From NCBI RefSeq assembly GCF_000819785.1, contig NZ_CDBK01000020.1, forward strand, positions 1 through 48,939: a DNA stretch of 48,939 nt. Reading direction: 5' to 3'. Source of the DNA: Aeromonas caviae (GTDB lineage Bacteria; Pseudomonadota; Gammaproteobacteria; Enterobacterales; Aeromonadaceae). Of this stretch, positions 32,596 through 45,221 are shown one piece after another. Made by a program: the position numbers and the translations under genes. Numbering within the stretch: position 1 is the first letter of the stretch; each line of letters starts with the position of its first letter. The notes beneath the pieces were generated by a model. The model made no database searches. It was not told the DNA's origin and saw only the letters and a list, made by a program, of their open reading frames with translations.

Positions 32596-32636
32596 AGTAT
32601 AGGGAGGTCGTGGGGGCGAGAGATTGCGAAGATTGC
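32596..32636 (-). promoter_or_regulatory. Candidate leuA promoter with a direct repeat at -35
   Basis: A good -10 box TATACT (32596-32601) lacks a recognisable -35 box. Instead, two GATTGC copies (32622-32627 and 32631-32636, plus strand) lie over that position, 9 bp apart. This suggests activator-dependent transcription, as for LysR-type control, but no regulator can be named. Confidence 0.4.
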
Positions 32637-32776
32637 ACCCCATCATGCCAATTCAGCAATATTGATGCAGTGAAAGTTCATTCATGGGGTGAGTATCACC
32701 ACCCATGATGAATTATTCGCCATCTCACCCATCTTCCTTGAAGGCGTTTCCCCGGGAGTGGCAGGGCGCAGGCAAT

Positions 32777-32805
32777 AAAAAACCCCGCCATCGCTGGCGG
32801 GGTTT
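32777..32805 (-). terminator. Intrinsic terminator of carAB
   Basis: CCCCGCC (32783-32789), a 6-nt loop and GGCGGGG (32796-32802), followed on the minus strand by six T. It lies 36 bp past the carB stop. Confidence 0.92.
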
Positions 32806-32840
32806 GCGTGCATCGAGCGGGCAGCGTGCTGCCGGAGCTC

Positions 32841-36065
<3,225 letters not shown>

Positions 36066-36081
36066 GGCTCTCTTTATCCTC

Positions 36082-37218
36082 TTAGGCGCGATACTGCTTA
36101 ATCAATTCAATAAAGTGGTCGAACAGACCGGCACAATCGTGCGGGCCCGGGCTCGCTTCGGGGTGACCCTGGAAGCTGAAGGCCGGACGGTCGGTGCGAT
36201 GGATGCCCTGGAGCGACCCATCGAACAGGGAGACGTGGGTGGCACGCAGGCACTCGGGCAGGGTCTGCTCGTCCACCGCAAAGCCGTGGTTCTGGGCGGT
36301 GATCATCACGGTGTTGTCGTCCAGACTCTTCACCGGGTGGTTGGCACCGTGGTGGCCGAACTTCATCTTGATGGTCTTGGCGCCGGAGGCCAGACCCAGC
36401 AACTGGTGGCCCAGGCAGATACCGAACACCGGGGTGCTGGTATCAAGGAAAGCCTTGATAGCTTCGATGGCGTAGTCGCACGGCTCGGGGTCGCCGGGGC
36501 CGTTGGAGAGGAAGATGCCATCCGGGTTCATCGCCAGTACCTCGGCGGCCGGGGTCTTGGCCGGCACCACGGTCAGGCGGCAGCCACGGTCCACCAGCAT
36601 GCGCAGGATGTTGCGCTTCACGCCAAAGTCGTAGGCCACCACATGGTATTTCAGCTCATCGGCCGCCGGGGTGACGTGACCCTTGCCGAGCTGCCAGCTG
36701 CCTTCAGTCCAGCTGTAGGATTCGCTCACGGTCACTTCCTTGGCCAGGTCCATCCCCTTCAAACCGGGGAAGGCGCGGGCCTGTTCGAGGGCATGGGCTT
36801 CATCGAGCTGCTTGCCGGCCAGGATGCAACCGGCCTGTGCGCCTTTTTCACGCAGGATGCGGGTCAGCTTGCGGGTGTCGATGTCGGCGATGCCAACGAT
36901 GTTGTGAGACTTGAGGTAATCGGAGAGGGATTGCTGATTGCGGAAGTTGGAGGCCAGTATCGGAAGGTCCCGGATGATGAGGCCCTGAGCATGGACCTGA
37001 CTGGACTCTTCATCTTCGCTGTTGGTGCCGGTGTTGCCTATATGGGGGTAAGTGAGGGTAACGATCTGACGGGAATAGGAGGGATCTGTGAGGATTTCCT
37101 GATAACCCGTCATCGACGTGTTGAAAACCACTTCACCAACGGAACATCCCTCGGCGCCTATCGACACGCCTTTGAACACAGTTCCATCTTCCAGCACTAG
37201 CAATGCAGTGTGATTCAA
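36082..37218 (-). CDS. carA: Carbamoyl-phosphate synthase small subunit (glutaminase), TTG start
   Basis: A 378-aa subunit that hydrolyses glutamine and channels ammonia to CarB. The class I amidotransferase triad is Cys268 (FGICLGHQL), His352 and Glu354 (FQGHPEAS). Translation starts at TTG (37216-37218): the codons after it read Asn-His-Thr-Ala-Leu-Leu-Val-Leu-Glu, matching the E. coli N-terminus, and GGAGG lies 5 nt upstream. As I recall, E. coli carA also uses TTG, so the rare start is conserved. The promoter region is described separately. Confidence 0.97.
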   Translation of the reverse strand: MNHTALLVLEDGTVFKGVSIGAEGCSVGEVVFNTSMTGYQEILTDPSYSRQIVTLTYPHIGNTGTNSEDEESSQVHAQGLIIRDLPILASNFRNQQSLSDYLKSHNIVGIADIDTRKLTRILREKGAQAGCILAGKQLDEAHALEQARAFPGLKGMDLAKEVTVSESYSWTEGSWQLGKGHVTPAADELKYHVVAYDFGVKRNILRMLVDRGCRLTVVPAKTPAAEVLAMNPDGIFLSNGPGDPEPCDYAIEAIKAFLDTSTPVFGICLGHQLLGLASGAKTIKMKFGHHGANHPVKSLDDNTVMITAQNHGFAVDEQTLPECLRATHVSLFDGSLQGIHRTDRPAFSFQGHPEASPGPHDCAGLFDHFIELIKQYRA

Positions 37219-37329
37219 GACAACCTCCAGTTATTTAGCTTTAAATTCAGCAATTTACCTGGGTGTTGCGGGCTCGGTTCCGGTCTTTGACAGGACTCGA
37301 ACCCGGCAGATTTCTGGCAAATTGGGCGC

Positions 37330-37357
37330 ATTCTACTTAAAAACGATCTCATTTCAA
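37330..37357 (-). promoter_or_regulatory. carAB proximal promoter (P2-like)
   Basis: On the minus strand: TTGAAA (37352-37357), 16-bp spacer, TAGAAT (37330-37335). Both boxes match consensus at five positions. It lies about 110 bp upstream of carA. Confidence 0.6.
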
Positions 37358-37376
37358 CGTCTTTTCTCGTTTGAAA

Positions 37377-37390
37377 TGCATCTAAATTCA
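37377..37390. promoter_or_regulatory. ARG-box-like site upstream of carAB
   Basis: TGCATCTAAATTCA fits the ArgR half-operator consensus TGNATWWWWATNCA at all but one position. It lies between the two promoters. A good partner box at the usual 2-3 bp spacing is not seen, which lowers certainty. Confidence 0.5.
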
Positions 37391-37410
37391 ATAAACAAGC
37401 AACATTACCC

Positions 37411-37438
37411 ATTATCTATGCACTCGATTGCTTTGCAA
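37411..37438 (-). promoter_or_regulatory. carAB distal promoter (P1-like)
   Basis: On the minus strand: TTGCAA (37433-37438), 16-bp spacer, GATAAT (37411-37416). It lies about 80 bp upstream of the proximal promoter, reproducing the tandem layout known in E. coli. Confidence 0.55.
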
Positions 37439-37812
37439 CCCCCTCTTCAAAAAGAAAAGCCAAACACAGACCACAAAGCGACACCCGATGCCGTGCAACG
37501 TACAAAAAACCAGATTTACCACTTAGTAAACAGCAAGATAGAAAATTAAAAAATAAACAACACAACATCAAAAACACCATTTGAAGCCAGAAAAGTGAAC
37601 GCAAAAAATAGAAAACGTTTTTCTTTGGTTGCATTTTTAGTCTATTTCACATCAGGGCGAAATGCCCCCCGCAGGGGAATATTGAGACCCAAACCCGTTA
37701 CCCCTTGATGACATTTTTGTCGCAAGAGGGTGGCAGGCTTGTAAGAATGGCAGGATTTAGCGAGGTTCACTCAAAAAGTGATGATTAAGGCTTATTTCTA
37801 CAAAAAAGTGAC

Positions 37813-37837
37813 AAAAAACCCCGGCGGACCGGGGTTT
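37813..37837 (-). terminator. Intrinsic terminator of dapB
   Basis: CCCCGG (37819-37824), loop CGGA and CCGGGG (37829-37834), followed on the minus strand by TTTTTT. It lies 41 bp past the dapB stop. Confidence 0.9.
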
Positions 37838-37877
37838 GGCAACCAGTACGGGAGTCTGCACTCCCCCTGAAGACGGT

Positions 37878-38708
<831 letters not shown>

Positions 38709-38864
38709 TTATTATGGAAAGAGACCGTTTTACCAGCCCGCGTCCCCTTTGAAAAGCCCGATCTGGCCCGCCAAACCACCCCGACATTTAAACGATAAAT
38801 TCAATAAAAACAGAATAAATAACGGAATAACCAGACAAGTCAGAATCACGAAGCAAAAAGCCCT

Positions 38865-38888
38865 ATCCATCTGGACGGCTATCTTGAC
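38865..38888. promoter_or_regulatory. MetJ-like operator
   Basis: Three consecutive 8-bp units ATCCATCT, GGACGGCT and ATCTTGAC. The middle one matches the met-box AGACGTCT at six of eight positions and the first at five; the third is poor. The site overlaps the -35 box of the downstream promoter, as expected for repression. Evidence is suggestive only. Confidence 0.35.
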
Positions 38889-38912
38889 CCGGGCGGGCCG
38901 ACTCACTACTGT
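38884..38912 (+). promoter_or_regulatory. Candidate promoter of the NhaC-family transporter
   Basis: TTGACC (38884-38889), 17-bp spacer, TACTGT (38907-38912). The leader would be about 90 nt. Confidence 0.5.
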
Positions 38913-39006
38913 TGGCCCCCCATGGTGGCAGGATGCCCGCCCTGTGCCCGCCCCGGAGGCGCCACAGGCAACGACAGGAGGTCATTGTTCAAGTTTCGAG
39001 GAACAC

Positions 39007-40353
39007 ATGATCCAGACCCAACCCCGTGCCAGAGCCCTGCTGCCCCTTCTGGTCTTTCTTGCCCTCTTCATCGGAACCGGTACCTGGCTGACCCTGCAGG
39101 GGGTCGAGTTTGCCTTCTACCAGCTCCCCGCCCCCGTTGCCGCCCTGCCTGCCGTCATGCTGGCCCTGCTGATGGGACGCGAGGGGTTCAACAAGAACCT
39201 CGAGACCTTCTTCAAGGGGGTGGGCGAGAGCAACATCATGGCCATGTGCCTCATCTATTTGCTGGCGGGCGCCTTCGCCACCGTGGCCAAGGCCACCGGC
39301 GGGGTGGATGCCACGGTCGCCCTCGGCCTCTCCCTCATTCCGGGCTGGTGCCTGCTGCCGGGGCTCTTCCTCATCTCTGCCTTCATTGCCACCGCCATGG
39401 GTACCTCCATGGGCACCATCGGCGCCGTGGCACCGGTGGCGCTGGGCGTCGCCCAGGCCGCCGGCATCGATCCGATGCTGATGGCGGGGACCATCCTCTC
39501 CGGCGCCATGTTCGGCGACAACCTCTCCATCATCTCAGACACCACCATCGCTGCCACCCGCAGCCAGGGCTGCGAGATGAAGGACAAGTTTCGCGAGAAC
39601 ATCAAGATTGCCGCCCCCGCCGCCGTGCTGGTGATCCTGCTCTATCTGGTGCTGGGCTCCACCGGTGAAGCGCCGGCCCCCACCGCCGAGGCGGACTTGC
39701 TCAAGGTCGCCCCCTATCTGCTGATCCTGGTGCTGGCCCTCTCTGGCATGAACGTCTTCATGGTACTGGGGCTCGGCATCCTGGCGGCCGGTGGCGTGGG
39801 GCTGCTTGGCAGCTACTCCCTCGGCCAGTTCAGCAAGGACATCTATCAGGGCTTTACCAGCATGCAGGAGATCTTCCTGCTCTCCATGCTCATCGGCGGT
39901 CTGGGTGCCCTGATGGAACGCCAGGGGGGGCTCGCCTGGATAAATGAGCGCATCGCCGCCCTGATTGCCCGCTTCACCCGCCACCACGATGGCGAGCAGA
40001 ACGAGAAGGCGGCCGAGCTCGGCATCGCCGGCGTGGTGAGCCTCACCAACCTGTGCACCGCCAACAACACCGTGGCCATCATAGTCGCGAGCAAGGTGGC
40101 CAGGGATCTGGCGGACCATCACGGGGTCACCCCGCGCCGCGCCGCCTCCATGCTGGACATCTTCTCCTGCGTGGTACAGGGGCTCATCCCCTGGGGCGCC
40201 CAGGCGCTGCTGCTGGGTTCCATCTTCGCCCTCTCGCCGATCCTGGTCGTGAGCATGAGCTTCTACCCCATGGCGCTGGCCCTGGCCGCCATCGTGGCCG
40301 TTTTCCTCAAGCACCAGATGGGTGCAGTGGCTCCCGCCCCCCACCGTTCCTGA
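39007..40353 (+). CDS. NhaC-family transporter (possible methionine transporter MetT-like)
   Basis: A 448-aa inner-membrane protein with about 11 hydrophobic segments and the NhaC-type motifs AMGTSMGTIGAVAPVALG and GAMFGDNLSIISDTTIAAT. It is usually annotated as a Na+/H+ antiporter. In several gammaproteobacteria relatives are amino acid carriers (MetT for methionine, LysW for lysine), and the MetJ-like site upstream favours methionine; dapB next door could hint at lysine. The substrate stays open. The start has GAGGAACAC before ATG, and much longer frames upstream are not real. Confidence 0.85.
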   Translation: MIQTQPRARALLPLLVFLALFIGTGTWLTLQGVEFAFYQLPAPVAALPAVMLALLMGREGFNKNLETFFKGVGESNIMAMCLIYLLAGAFATVAKATGGVDATVALGLSLIPGWCLLPGLFLISAFIATAMGTSMGTIGAVAPVALGVAQAAGIDPMLMAGTILSGAMFGDNLSIISDTTIAATRSQGCEMKDKFRENIKIAAPAAVLVILLYLVLGSTGEAPAPTAEADLLKVAPYLLILVLALSGMNVFMVLGLGILAAGGVGLLGSYSLGQFSKDIYQGFTSMQEIFLLSMLIGGLGALMERQGGLAWINERIAALIARFTRHHDGEQNEKAAELGIAGVVSLTNLCTANNTVAIIVASKVARDLADHHGVTPRRAASMLDIFSCVVQGLIPWGAQALLLGSIFALSPILVVSMSFYPMALALAAIVAVFLKHQMGAVAPAPHRS

Positions 40354-40457
40354 CGCCTGACCTCAGGGGCCGCCCGGCTGGCGGCCCCGCCATCGGCTTT
40401 TCATCCCGTCGGCCCCTTGCTAAGGTAGCGCCAGCCCACCTTTGCCCAGGAGTCCCC

Positions 40458-41054
40458 ATGCCGGATACCCAACCCGAACGACAGAACCTGCGCCAGCTCA
40501 TTCGCCAGCGCAGAAAAAGCCTGAGCCAGGCCGAGCAGCAGGCCGCGGCCCAGCAGCTGGTCGAGCGCTTCCAGGAACACCTCGGCATCCTCGCGGCCAG
40601 GCGCATCGCCCTCTATCTGGCCAACGACGGGGAGCTCGATCCCCTGCCCGCCATCCACTGGCTGTGGGCCCGGCAAAAGGAGGTCTACCTGCCGGTGCTG
40701 CACCCCTTCACCCCGGGCCACCTGCTCTTCTTGCGCTACACCGCCACCACCCCCATGACCCGCAACCGCTACGGCATCGCAGAGCCCGAGCTCGACGTGC
40801 AGCAGGTACTGCCCCACAGCATGCTGGACATCATCTGCACCCCGCTGGTGGCCTTCGATGAGGCTGGCAACCGCCTCGGCATGGGGGGCGGCTACTACGA
40901 TCGCACCCTCGCCTGCTGGCACGAGCACCAGCTCGGCCCAAGACCCCTGGGGCTCGCCCACGATTGCCAGCAGGTGGATGCCGTCCCCCGGGAACAGTGG
41001 GACGTGCCGCTCCCCCAGATCATCACCCCCAGCCGCAGCTGGCACTTTGCCTGA
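40458..41054 (+). CDS. 5-formyltetrahydrofolate cyclo-ligase
   Basis: A 198-aa cytoplasmic enzyme (YgfA/MTHFS family) that converts 5-formyl-THF to 5,10-methenyl-THF with ATP. The family motif NRLGMGGGYYDRTLA is near residue 138, and the N-terminus begins with LRQLIRQRRKSLS. An AGG at 7 nt precedes the ATG. In E. coli and relatives ygfA follows 6S RNA and zapA; here it follows the NhaC gene by 104 bp, too short for a 6S RNA. Confidence 0.92.
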   Translation: MPDTQPERQNLRQLIRQRRKSLSQAEQQAAAQQLVERFQEHLGILAARRIALYLANDGELDPLPAIHWLWARQKEVYLPVLHPFTPGHLLFLRYTATTPMTRNRYGIAEPELDVQQVLPHSMLDIICTPLVAFDEAGNRLGMGGGYYDRTLACWHEHQLGPRPLGLAHDCQQVDAVPREQWDVPLPQIITPSRSWHFA

Positions 41055-41163
41055 TGAGGCGGGGGCGCCCCCTTCGGTTCAATAAACAGGCAAACGATTT
41101 ACATCTTGGGGATTTTTGCGCCGGAACGTGAGCACCATGGTCGCTCTGGGGGGGATGCTTGGA

Positions 41164-41169
41164 TATAAT
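41164..41169 (+). promoter_or_regulatory. -10 box of rpiA
   Basis: A perfect TATAAT 28 bp upstream of the ATG. The matching -35 position (about 41141-41146, TCGCTC) is poor. Confidence 0.55.
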
Positions 41170-41197
41170 GCGCCCGCTTTTTCCATAAGGATCCATC

Positions 41198-41851
41198 ATG
41201 ACTCAAGATGAAATGAAGAAGGCGGCCGGTTGGGCTGCGCTCAAATACGTGGTACCCGGCACCATCGTCGGGGTGGGCACCGGCTCTACCGTCAATCACT
41301 TCATCGACGCACTGGCGACCATGAAAGACCAGATCAAGGGCGCGGTGTCGAGCTCCATCGCCTCCACCGAGCGCCTCAAGGGTCTCGGCATCCCGGTGTT
41401 TGACCTCAACGACATCGATGCCCTCTCCGTCTACGTGGATGGTGCCGACGAGATCAACGCCAGCCGCGACATGATCAAGGGGGGCGGCGCCGCCCTGACC
41501 CGCGAGAAGATCGTCGCCGCCGTGGCCGACCAGTTCATCTGCATCATCGACAACACCAAGACCGTCGACGTGCTGGGCACCTTCCCCCTGCCGGTGGAAG
41601 TGATCCCCATGGCCCGCGAATACGTGGCCCGCGAGATCCGCGCCCTTGGCGGCAACCCGGTGTGGCGTGAAGGGGTGGTGACCGACAACGGCAACATCAT
41701 CCTGGACGTCAAGGGCATGGCCATCACCGATGCCAAGGCTCTGGAAACCCGCCTCAACAGCATCGTGGGCGTGGTCACCAACGGCCTGTTCGCCCACCGT
41801 GGCGCCGACGTTGTGCTGATCGGCACCCCCGAGGGTGTGATCACCAACTAA
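41198..41851 (+). CDS. rpiA: Ribose-5-phosphate isomerase A
   Basis: A 217-aa enzyme that interconverts ribose 5-phosphate and ribulose 5-phosphate in the pentose phosphate pathway. [11 protein letters not shown] (phosphate loop), DGADEIN and [14 protein letters not shown] are all present. Length matches the family (E. coli 219). A consensus -10 box TATAAT lies at 41164-41169, and AAGGATCC precedes ATG. Confidence 0.97.
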   Translation: MTQDEMKKAAGWAALKYVVPGTIVGVGTGSTVNHFIDALATMKDQIKGAVSSSIASTERLKGLGIPVFDLNDIDALSVYVDGADEINASRDMIKGGGAALTREKIVAAVADQFICIIDNTKTVDVLGTFPLPVEVIPMAREYVAREIRALGGNPVWREGVVTDNGNIILDVKGMAITDAKALETRLNSIVGVVTNGLFAHRGADVVLIGTPEGVITN

Positions 41852-41924
41852 GGCCTGCTCCCCGGACCTCTCCCTCCGGGCAAGCCCCCGCCCCGGTCAG
41901 TCAATCTGACTGCCCCAAATGGAC

Positions 41925-41950
41925 AACGGCGCCTCATGGCGCCGTTTCTG
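41925..41950 (+). terminator. Terminator after rpiA
   Basis: AACGGCGCC (41925-41933), loop TCAT and GGCGCCGTT (41938-41946), then TCT. It is 74 bp past the stop, with a weak T tract. Confidence 0.65.
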
Positions 41951-42116
41951 GTTATCCCTCAATGGCTTGTAGCAGCACATCTGCAACAATCGTTGATAAC
42001 TTCAAAGAATTTGACTTTCGTCACAAATATTCCCTCTCCCAAACGTTTTTGCTACTTTACGGTTTTCTTCACACTGCAAGCCTGAACGCATTTTTCAAAA
42101 CAATAGAGGGAACGTC

Positions 42117-43349
42117 ATGACAGCCAAGTTTTCGCTGGACAAGGATAAGATCAAGGTACTGCTGCTGGAGGGAGTCCATCCCAACACGGTGGAGACCTTT
42201 CGGGCAGCCGGCTACACCAATGTGGAATATCTGAAGACGTCCCTGTCGGAAGAGGAGTTGATCGAGCGCATTCGTGACGTGCATTTCGTGGGCCTGCGTT
42301 CACGCACTCAGATTACCGAGAAGGTGCTGGATGCTGCAACCAAGCTGGTGGCCATCGGCTGCTTCTGCATCGGCACCAACCAGGTCTCCCTCGACGCCGC
42401 CCACGTGCGCGGCATCCCCGTCTTCAACGCCCCCTTCTCCAACACCCGCTCCGTGGCCGAACTGGTACTGGGGGAGATCCTGCTGCTGCTGCGCGGCATT
42501 CCCGAGAAGAACGCCAAGTGCCATCGCGGCGTCTGGGAGAAGCTGGCCAACCGCAGTGTCGAAGCCCGCGGCAAGAAGCTCGGCATCATCGGCTACGGCC
42601 ACATCGGTACCCAGCTTGGCATCATCGCCGAGATGATCGGCATGAAGGTCTACTACTACGACATCGAGAACAAGCTCTCCCTTGGCAACGCCATCCAGGT
42701 GCCGAACCTGGTGGAGCTGCTCAACATGTCTGACGTCATCAGCCTGCACGTACCGGAAACCGCCTCCACCAAGGATCTCATCGGTGCAGAGCAACTGCGC
42801 ATGATGAAACCGGGCGCCATCTTCATCAACGCCTCCCGCGGCACCGTGGTGGACATCGACGCCCTGGCCGACGTCATCAAGAGCGGCCACCTCTCCGGCG
42901 CCGCCATCGACGTCTTCCCGGTGGAGCCCAAGTCCAACGACGAGGAGTTCCTCACCCCCCTGCGCGGCCTGGACAACGTGATCCTGACCCCCCACATCGG
43001 CGGCTCCACCCAGGAAGCCCAGGAGAACATCGGTCTGGAAGTGGCCAACAAGCTGGTCAAATACTCCGACAACGGCTCCACCCTCTCCGCGGTCAACTTC
43101 CCGGAAGTCTCCCTGCCCGGCCACAAGGGCTCCAGCCGCCTGCTGCACATTCACCGCAACCAGCCCGGCGTGATGAACCAGATCAACCAGATCTTCGCCG
43201 ACGAGGGGATCAACATCGCCGGTCAGTACCTGCAGACCAGCAGCGAGATCGGTTACGTGGTCATCGACGTCGAAACCGAGCACAGCGAGAAGGCCCTGGC
43301 CCGTCTCAAAGAGATCAATGGCACCATCCGTGCCCGGATCCTGCACTGA
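42117..43349 (+). CDS. serA: D-3-phosphoglycerate dehydrogenase
   Basis: A 410-aa enzyme, the first step of serine synthesis from 3-phosphoglycerate with NAD. A Rossmann loop (GIIGYGHIGTQLG, from residue 158), HIGGSTQEAQ with the catalytic His and a C-terminal ACT domain (about 335-410) match E. coli SerA, also 410 aa, whose ACT domain senses serine. AGAGGGAACGTC precedes ATG. rpiA and serA adjacent to each other is the usual gammaproteobacterial order; a strong terminator follows. Confidence 0.98.
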   Translation: MTAKFSLDKDKIKVLLLEGVHPNTVETFRAAGYTNVEYLKTSLSEEELIERIRDVHFVGLRSRTQITEKVLDAATKLVAIGCFCIGTNQVSLDAAHVRGIPVFNAPFSNTRSVAELVLGEILLLLRGIPEKNAKCHRGVWEKLANRSVEARGKKLGIIGYGHIGTQLGIIAEMIGMKVYYYDIENKLSLGNAIQVPNLVELLNMSDVISLHVPETASTKDLIGAEQLRMMKPGAIFINASRGTVVDIDALADVIKSGHLSGAAIDVFPVEPKSNDEEFLTPLRGLDNVILTPHIGGSTQEAQENIGLEVANKLVKYSDNGSTLSAVNFPEVSLPGHKGSSRLLHIHRNQPGVMNQINQIFADEGINIAGQYLQTSSEIGYVVIDVETEHSEKALARLKEINGTIRARILH

Positions 43350-43368
43350 TAAGCCCTTATCTGCGCAG

Positions 43369-43400
43369 TAAAAAGCCCGTCGTGATGACGGGCTTTTTTA
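43369..43400. terminator. Terminator after serA, shared with dgkA
   Basis: AAAAAGCCCGTC, loop GTGAT and GACGGGCTTTTTT, a strong stem with T runs on both strands between convergent serA and dgkA. Confidence 0.92.
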
Positions 43401-43427
43401 TGTCAGAAGAAAGCTTGCTCTCGCAAC

Positions 43428-43808
43428 CTACCACCAGCCCAGCAGGTTGCGGCCCACCAGGGCGCCCCACACCAGGGCATTGAGGGCCAGGGCGATGAAG
43501 ACGGCGGCGGAGCCCAGATCCTTGGCGCGGCCCGAGAGTTCGTGATGCTCGGAGCCGATGCGATCCACCACCGCCTCCACGGCGGAGTTGAGTACCTCGA
43601 CGATCACCACCAGCCAGCTGATACAGACGAGCAGCAGGATCTCGTTGAGGGAGTCACCTATCCAGAATGCCAGCGGCATCAGCAGCAGGATGAGCAGCAG
43701 CTCCTGGCGGAAGGCGGCCTCGTTGATCCAGGCCGATTTGAGACCTTTCATGCTGTAACCGGTTGCGTTGATGATGCGGGTGATCCCGGTCGCGCCTGGC
43801 TTTGCCAC
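43428..43808 (-). CDS. dgkA: Diacylglycerol kinase
   Basis: A 126-aa inner-membrane trimeric lipid kinase with three transmembrane helices. The family motifs AWINEAAFRQE, EVLNSAVEAVVDRIG and ELSGRAKDLGSAAV are intact. It recycles diacylglycerol to phosphatidic acid. I place the start at GTG 43808 (GAGG 8 nt upstream), which matches the length and N-terminus of E. coli DgkA; a GTG at 43844 adds 12 residues and has poor spacing. Confidence 0.93.
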   Translation of the reverse strand: MAKPGATGITRIINATGYSMKGLKSAWINEAAFRQELLLILLLMPLAFWIGDSLNEILLLVCISWLVVIVEVLNSAVEAVVDRIGSEHHELSGRAKDLGSAAVFIALALNALVWGALVGRNLLGWW

Positions 43809-43930
43809 GATAACTACCTCATTTGAAATGGCTTTTGGGTTCACATCCTATCAGAGCCGCCCAAGGTTTCCATCGGGTGACTTTTGCTTTATTTTATTCC
43901 CTTGCATTTTGGCATCCCGCCCACCTTATC

Positions 43931-43948
43931 CACTCGAGAATTGAGTCG
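43931..43948. promoter_or_regulatory. Inverted repeat just upstream of aroH
   Basis: ACTC and GAGT flank a short GAGAATT centre, overlapping the aroH Shine-Dalgarno region. It lies where a TrpR operator would be expected but lacks the CTAG cores of the known box. Confidence 0.25.
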
Positions 43949-43949
43949 T

Positions 43950-45014
43950 ATGTCCATTCACACCGATGAATTGCGCACCCGTCGCCTGGAGGCCCTGATC
44001 ACCCCCAGCGAGCTGGCGCACGCCTTCCCGTTAACCGACACCATCGCCCAGAACCTGCTGGATGCCCGCCGCCAAGTGGAAGCCATTCTGTCCGGTGAGG
44101 ATCAGCGCCTGCTGGTCATCGTCGGCCCCTGCTCCATCCACGATCCCGCCGCCGCCCACGAATACGCTCTGCGTCTGAACACCCTGCGTGAAGAGTACAA
44201 AGAGAGCCTGTGCATCGTGATGCGCACCTACTTCGAGAAGCCGCGCACCATCGTCGGCTGGAAGGGGCTCATCAATGATCCGCGCCTGGACGGCAGTTTC
44301 GACGTCAATGAAGGGCTCAAACTGGCCCGCAAGCTGCTGGTGGACATCAACGAGACCGGCATGCCCACCGCCACCGAGTTCCTCGACATGGTGACCGGCC
44401 AGTACATCAGCGATCTCATCACCTGGGGCGCCATCGGGGCGCGCACCACCGAGTCCCAGGTTCACCGGGAGATGGCCTCCGCCCTCTCCTGCCCGGTGGG
44501 GTTCAAGAACGGCACCGACGGCAACACCCGCATCGCCATTGATGCGGTGCGCGCCGCCCGTCACAGCCACATCTTCTACTCCCCGGACAAGGACGGCAAG
44601 ATGACCATCTACCGCACCGCCGGCAACCCCTACGGCCACGTGATCCTGCGCGGCGGCCACCGTCCCAACTACGACACCGCCAGCATCGACGAGGCGTGCG
44701 AGGCTCTGGCCCAGGTGGGCCTGCCGGAGCGCCTGGTGGTGGACTTCAGCCACGGCAACAGCATGAAGGATCACCGCCGCCAACTGCTGGTGGCCCAGGA
44801 TATCTGCGATCAGCTGCGCCGCGGCCGCACCGGCATCGCCGGCATCATGGCCGAGAGCTTCCTGGTGGAAGGGCGTCAGGACGTGGAGAACGGCTGTGCC
44901 GCCACCTTCGGCCAGAGCATCACCGATGCCTGTCTGTCGTGGAGTGACACCGAAACCCTGCTGGCCATGCTGGCAGAAGCCGCCCAGGTGCGGCTGAACA
45001 AGCAGAAAGCCTGA
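43950..45014 (+). CDS. aroH: 3-deoxy-7-phosphoheptulonate synthase, AroH type
   Basis: A 354-aa DAHP synthase, the first step of the shikimate pathway from phosphoenolpyruvate and erythrose 4-phosphate. It tracks E. coli AroH (Trp-sensitive) more closely than AroF or AroG: the start HTDELRTRRLEALITPSELA and TATEFLDMVTGQ are AroH features. GPCSIHD, EKPRT and GARTTESQ are the conserved site motifs. The start at 43950 is supported by family length; the ribosome binding site is weak. A strong hairpin terminator follows. Confidence 0.93.
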   Translation: MSIHTDELRTRRLEALITPSELAHAFPLTDTIAQNLLDARRQVEAILSGEDQRLLVIVGPCSIHDPAAAHEYALRLNTLREEYKESLCIVMRTYFEKPRTIVGWKGLINDPRLDGSFDVNEGLKLARKLLVDINETGMPTATEFLDMVTGQYISDLITWGAIGARTTESQVHREMASALSCPVGFKNGTDGNTRIAIDAVRAARHSHIFYSPDKDGKMTIYRTAGNPYGHVILRGGHRPNYDTASIDEACEALAQVGLPERLVVDFSHGNSMKDHRRQLLVAQDICDQLRRGRTGIAGIMAESFLVEGRQDVENGCAATFGQSITDACLSWSDTETLLAMLAEAAQVRLNKQKA

Positions 45015-45040
45015 GCAACCGCTCAACGCTCTCTCTACCA

Positions 45041-45075
45041 AAAGAGCCAGGCATCACGGATGCCTGGCTCTTTTC
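45041..45075. terminator. Bidirectional terminator after aroH
   Basis: AAAAGAGCCAGGCATC (45041-45056) pairs with GATGCCTGGCTCTTTT (45060-45075), a perfect 16-bp stem with a 3-nt loop. It also serves the converging btuD end. Confidence 0.92.
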
Positions 45076-45221
45076 ATTTCCACAGTGATTCACTCGCCCC
45101 CTTGGCTTCACTCAGCCTAAGCAGGTTTTCAATGCTGTATCCGTGGTAGACGGAGCGGCTCCCTTCTCCCGCTTGTTTCAAAAGAATGGGAGAAGAGCTG
45201 GGGATGAGGGGGAAGCCCGCC

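Larger units (their letters stand above)
32338..32840. other. leuA upstream region and carB terminator
   Basis: 503 bp. The part next to leuA (about 32338-32595) is extremely GC-rich and can form several hairpins, for example GTCGCG with CGCGAC near 32430-32465; I find no Leu-rich leader peptide. The promoter candidate TATACT lies at 32596-32601 on the minus strand. The far part holds the carB terminator. Short frames here are not convincing genes. Confidence 0.5.
37219..37877. other. Regulatory region between carA and dapB
   Basis: 659 bp without a convincing gene. The carA-proximal part has tandem promoters and an ARG-box-like site. The distal stretch (about 37440-37800) is strikingly AT-rich for this GC-rich genome and resembles the long upstream control region of enterobacterial carAB, where IHF, PepA and PurR act. 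A partial PurR-like palindrome, AGAAAACGTTTTTCT, lies near 37610-37625. A reading frame at 37322-37549 is judged spurious. Confidence 0.55.

Noticed and set aside
37322..37549. 75-residue plus-strand frame in the carA upstream region
   Set aside because: It lies across the carAB promoters, has AT-driven composition and no ribosome binding site.
40354..40457. 6S RNA before the 5-formyl-THF cyclo-ligase gene, as in enterobacteria
   Set aside because: The gap is 104 bp, too short for 6S RNA, and no fitting structure is apparent.
43931..43948. TrpR operator before aroH
   Set aside because: The inverted repeat lacks the CTAG half-site cores of TrpR boxes; kept only as a low-confidence repeat.
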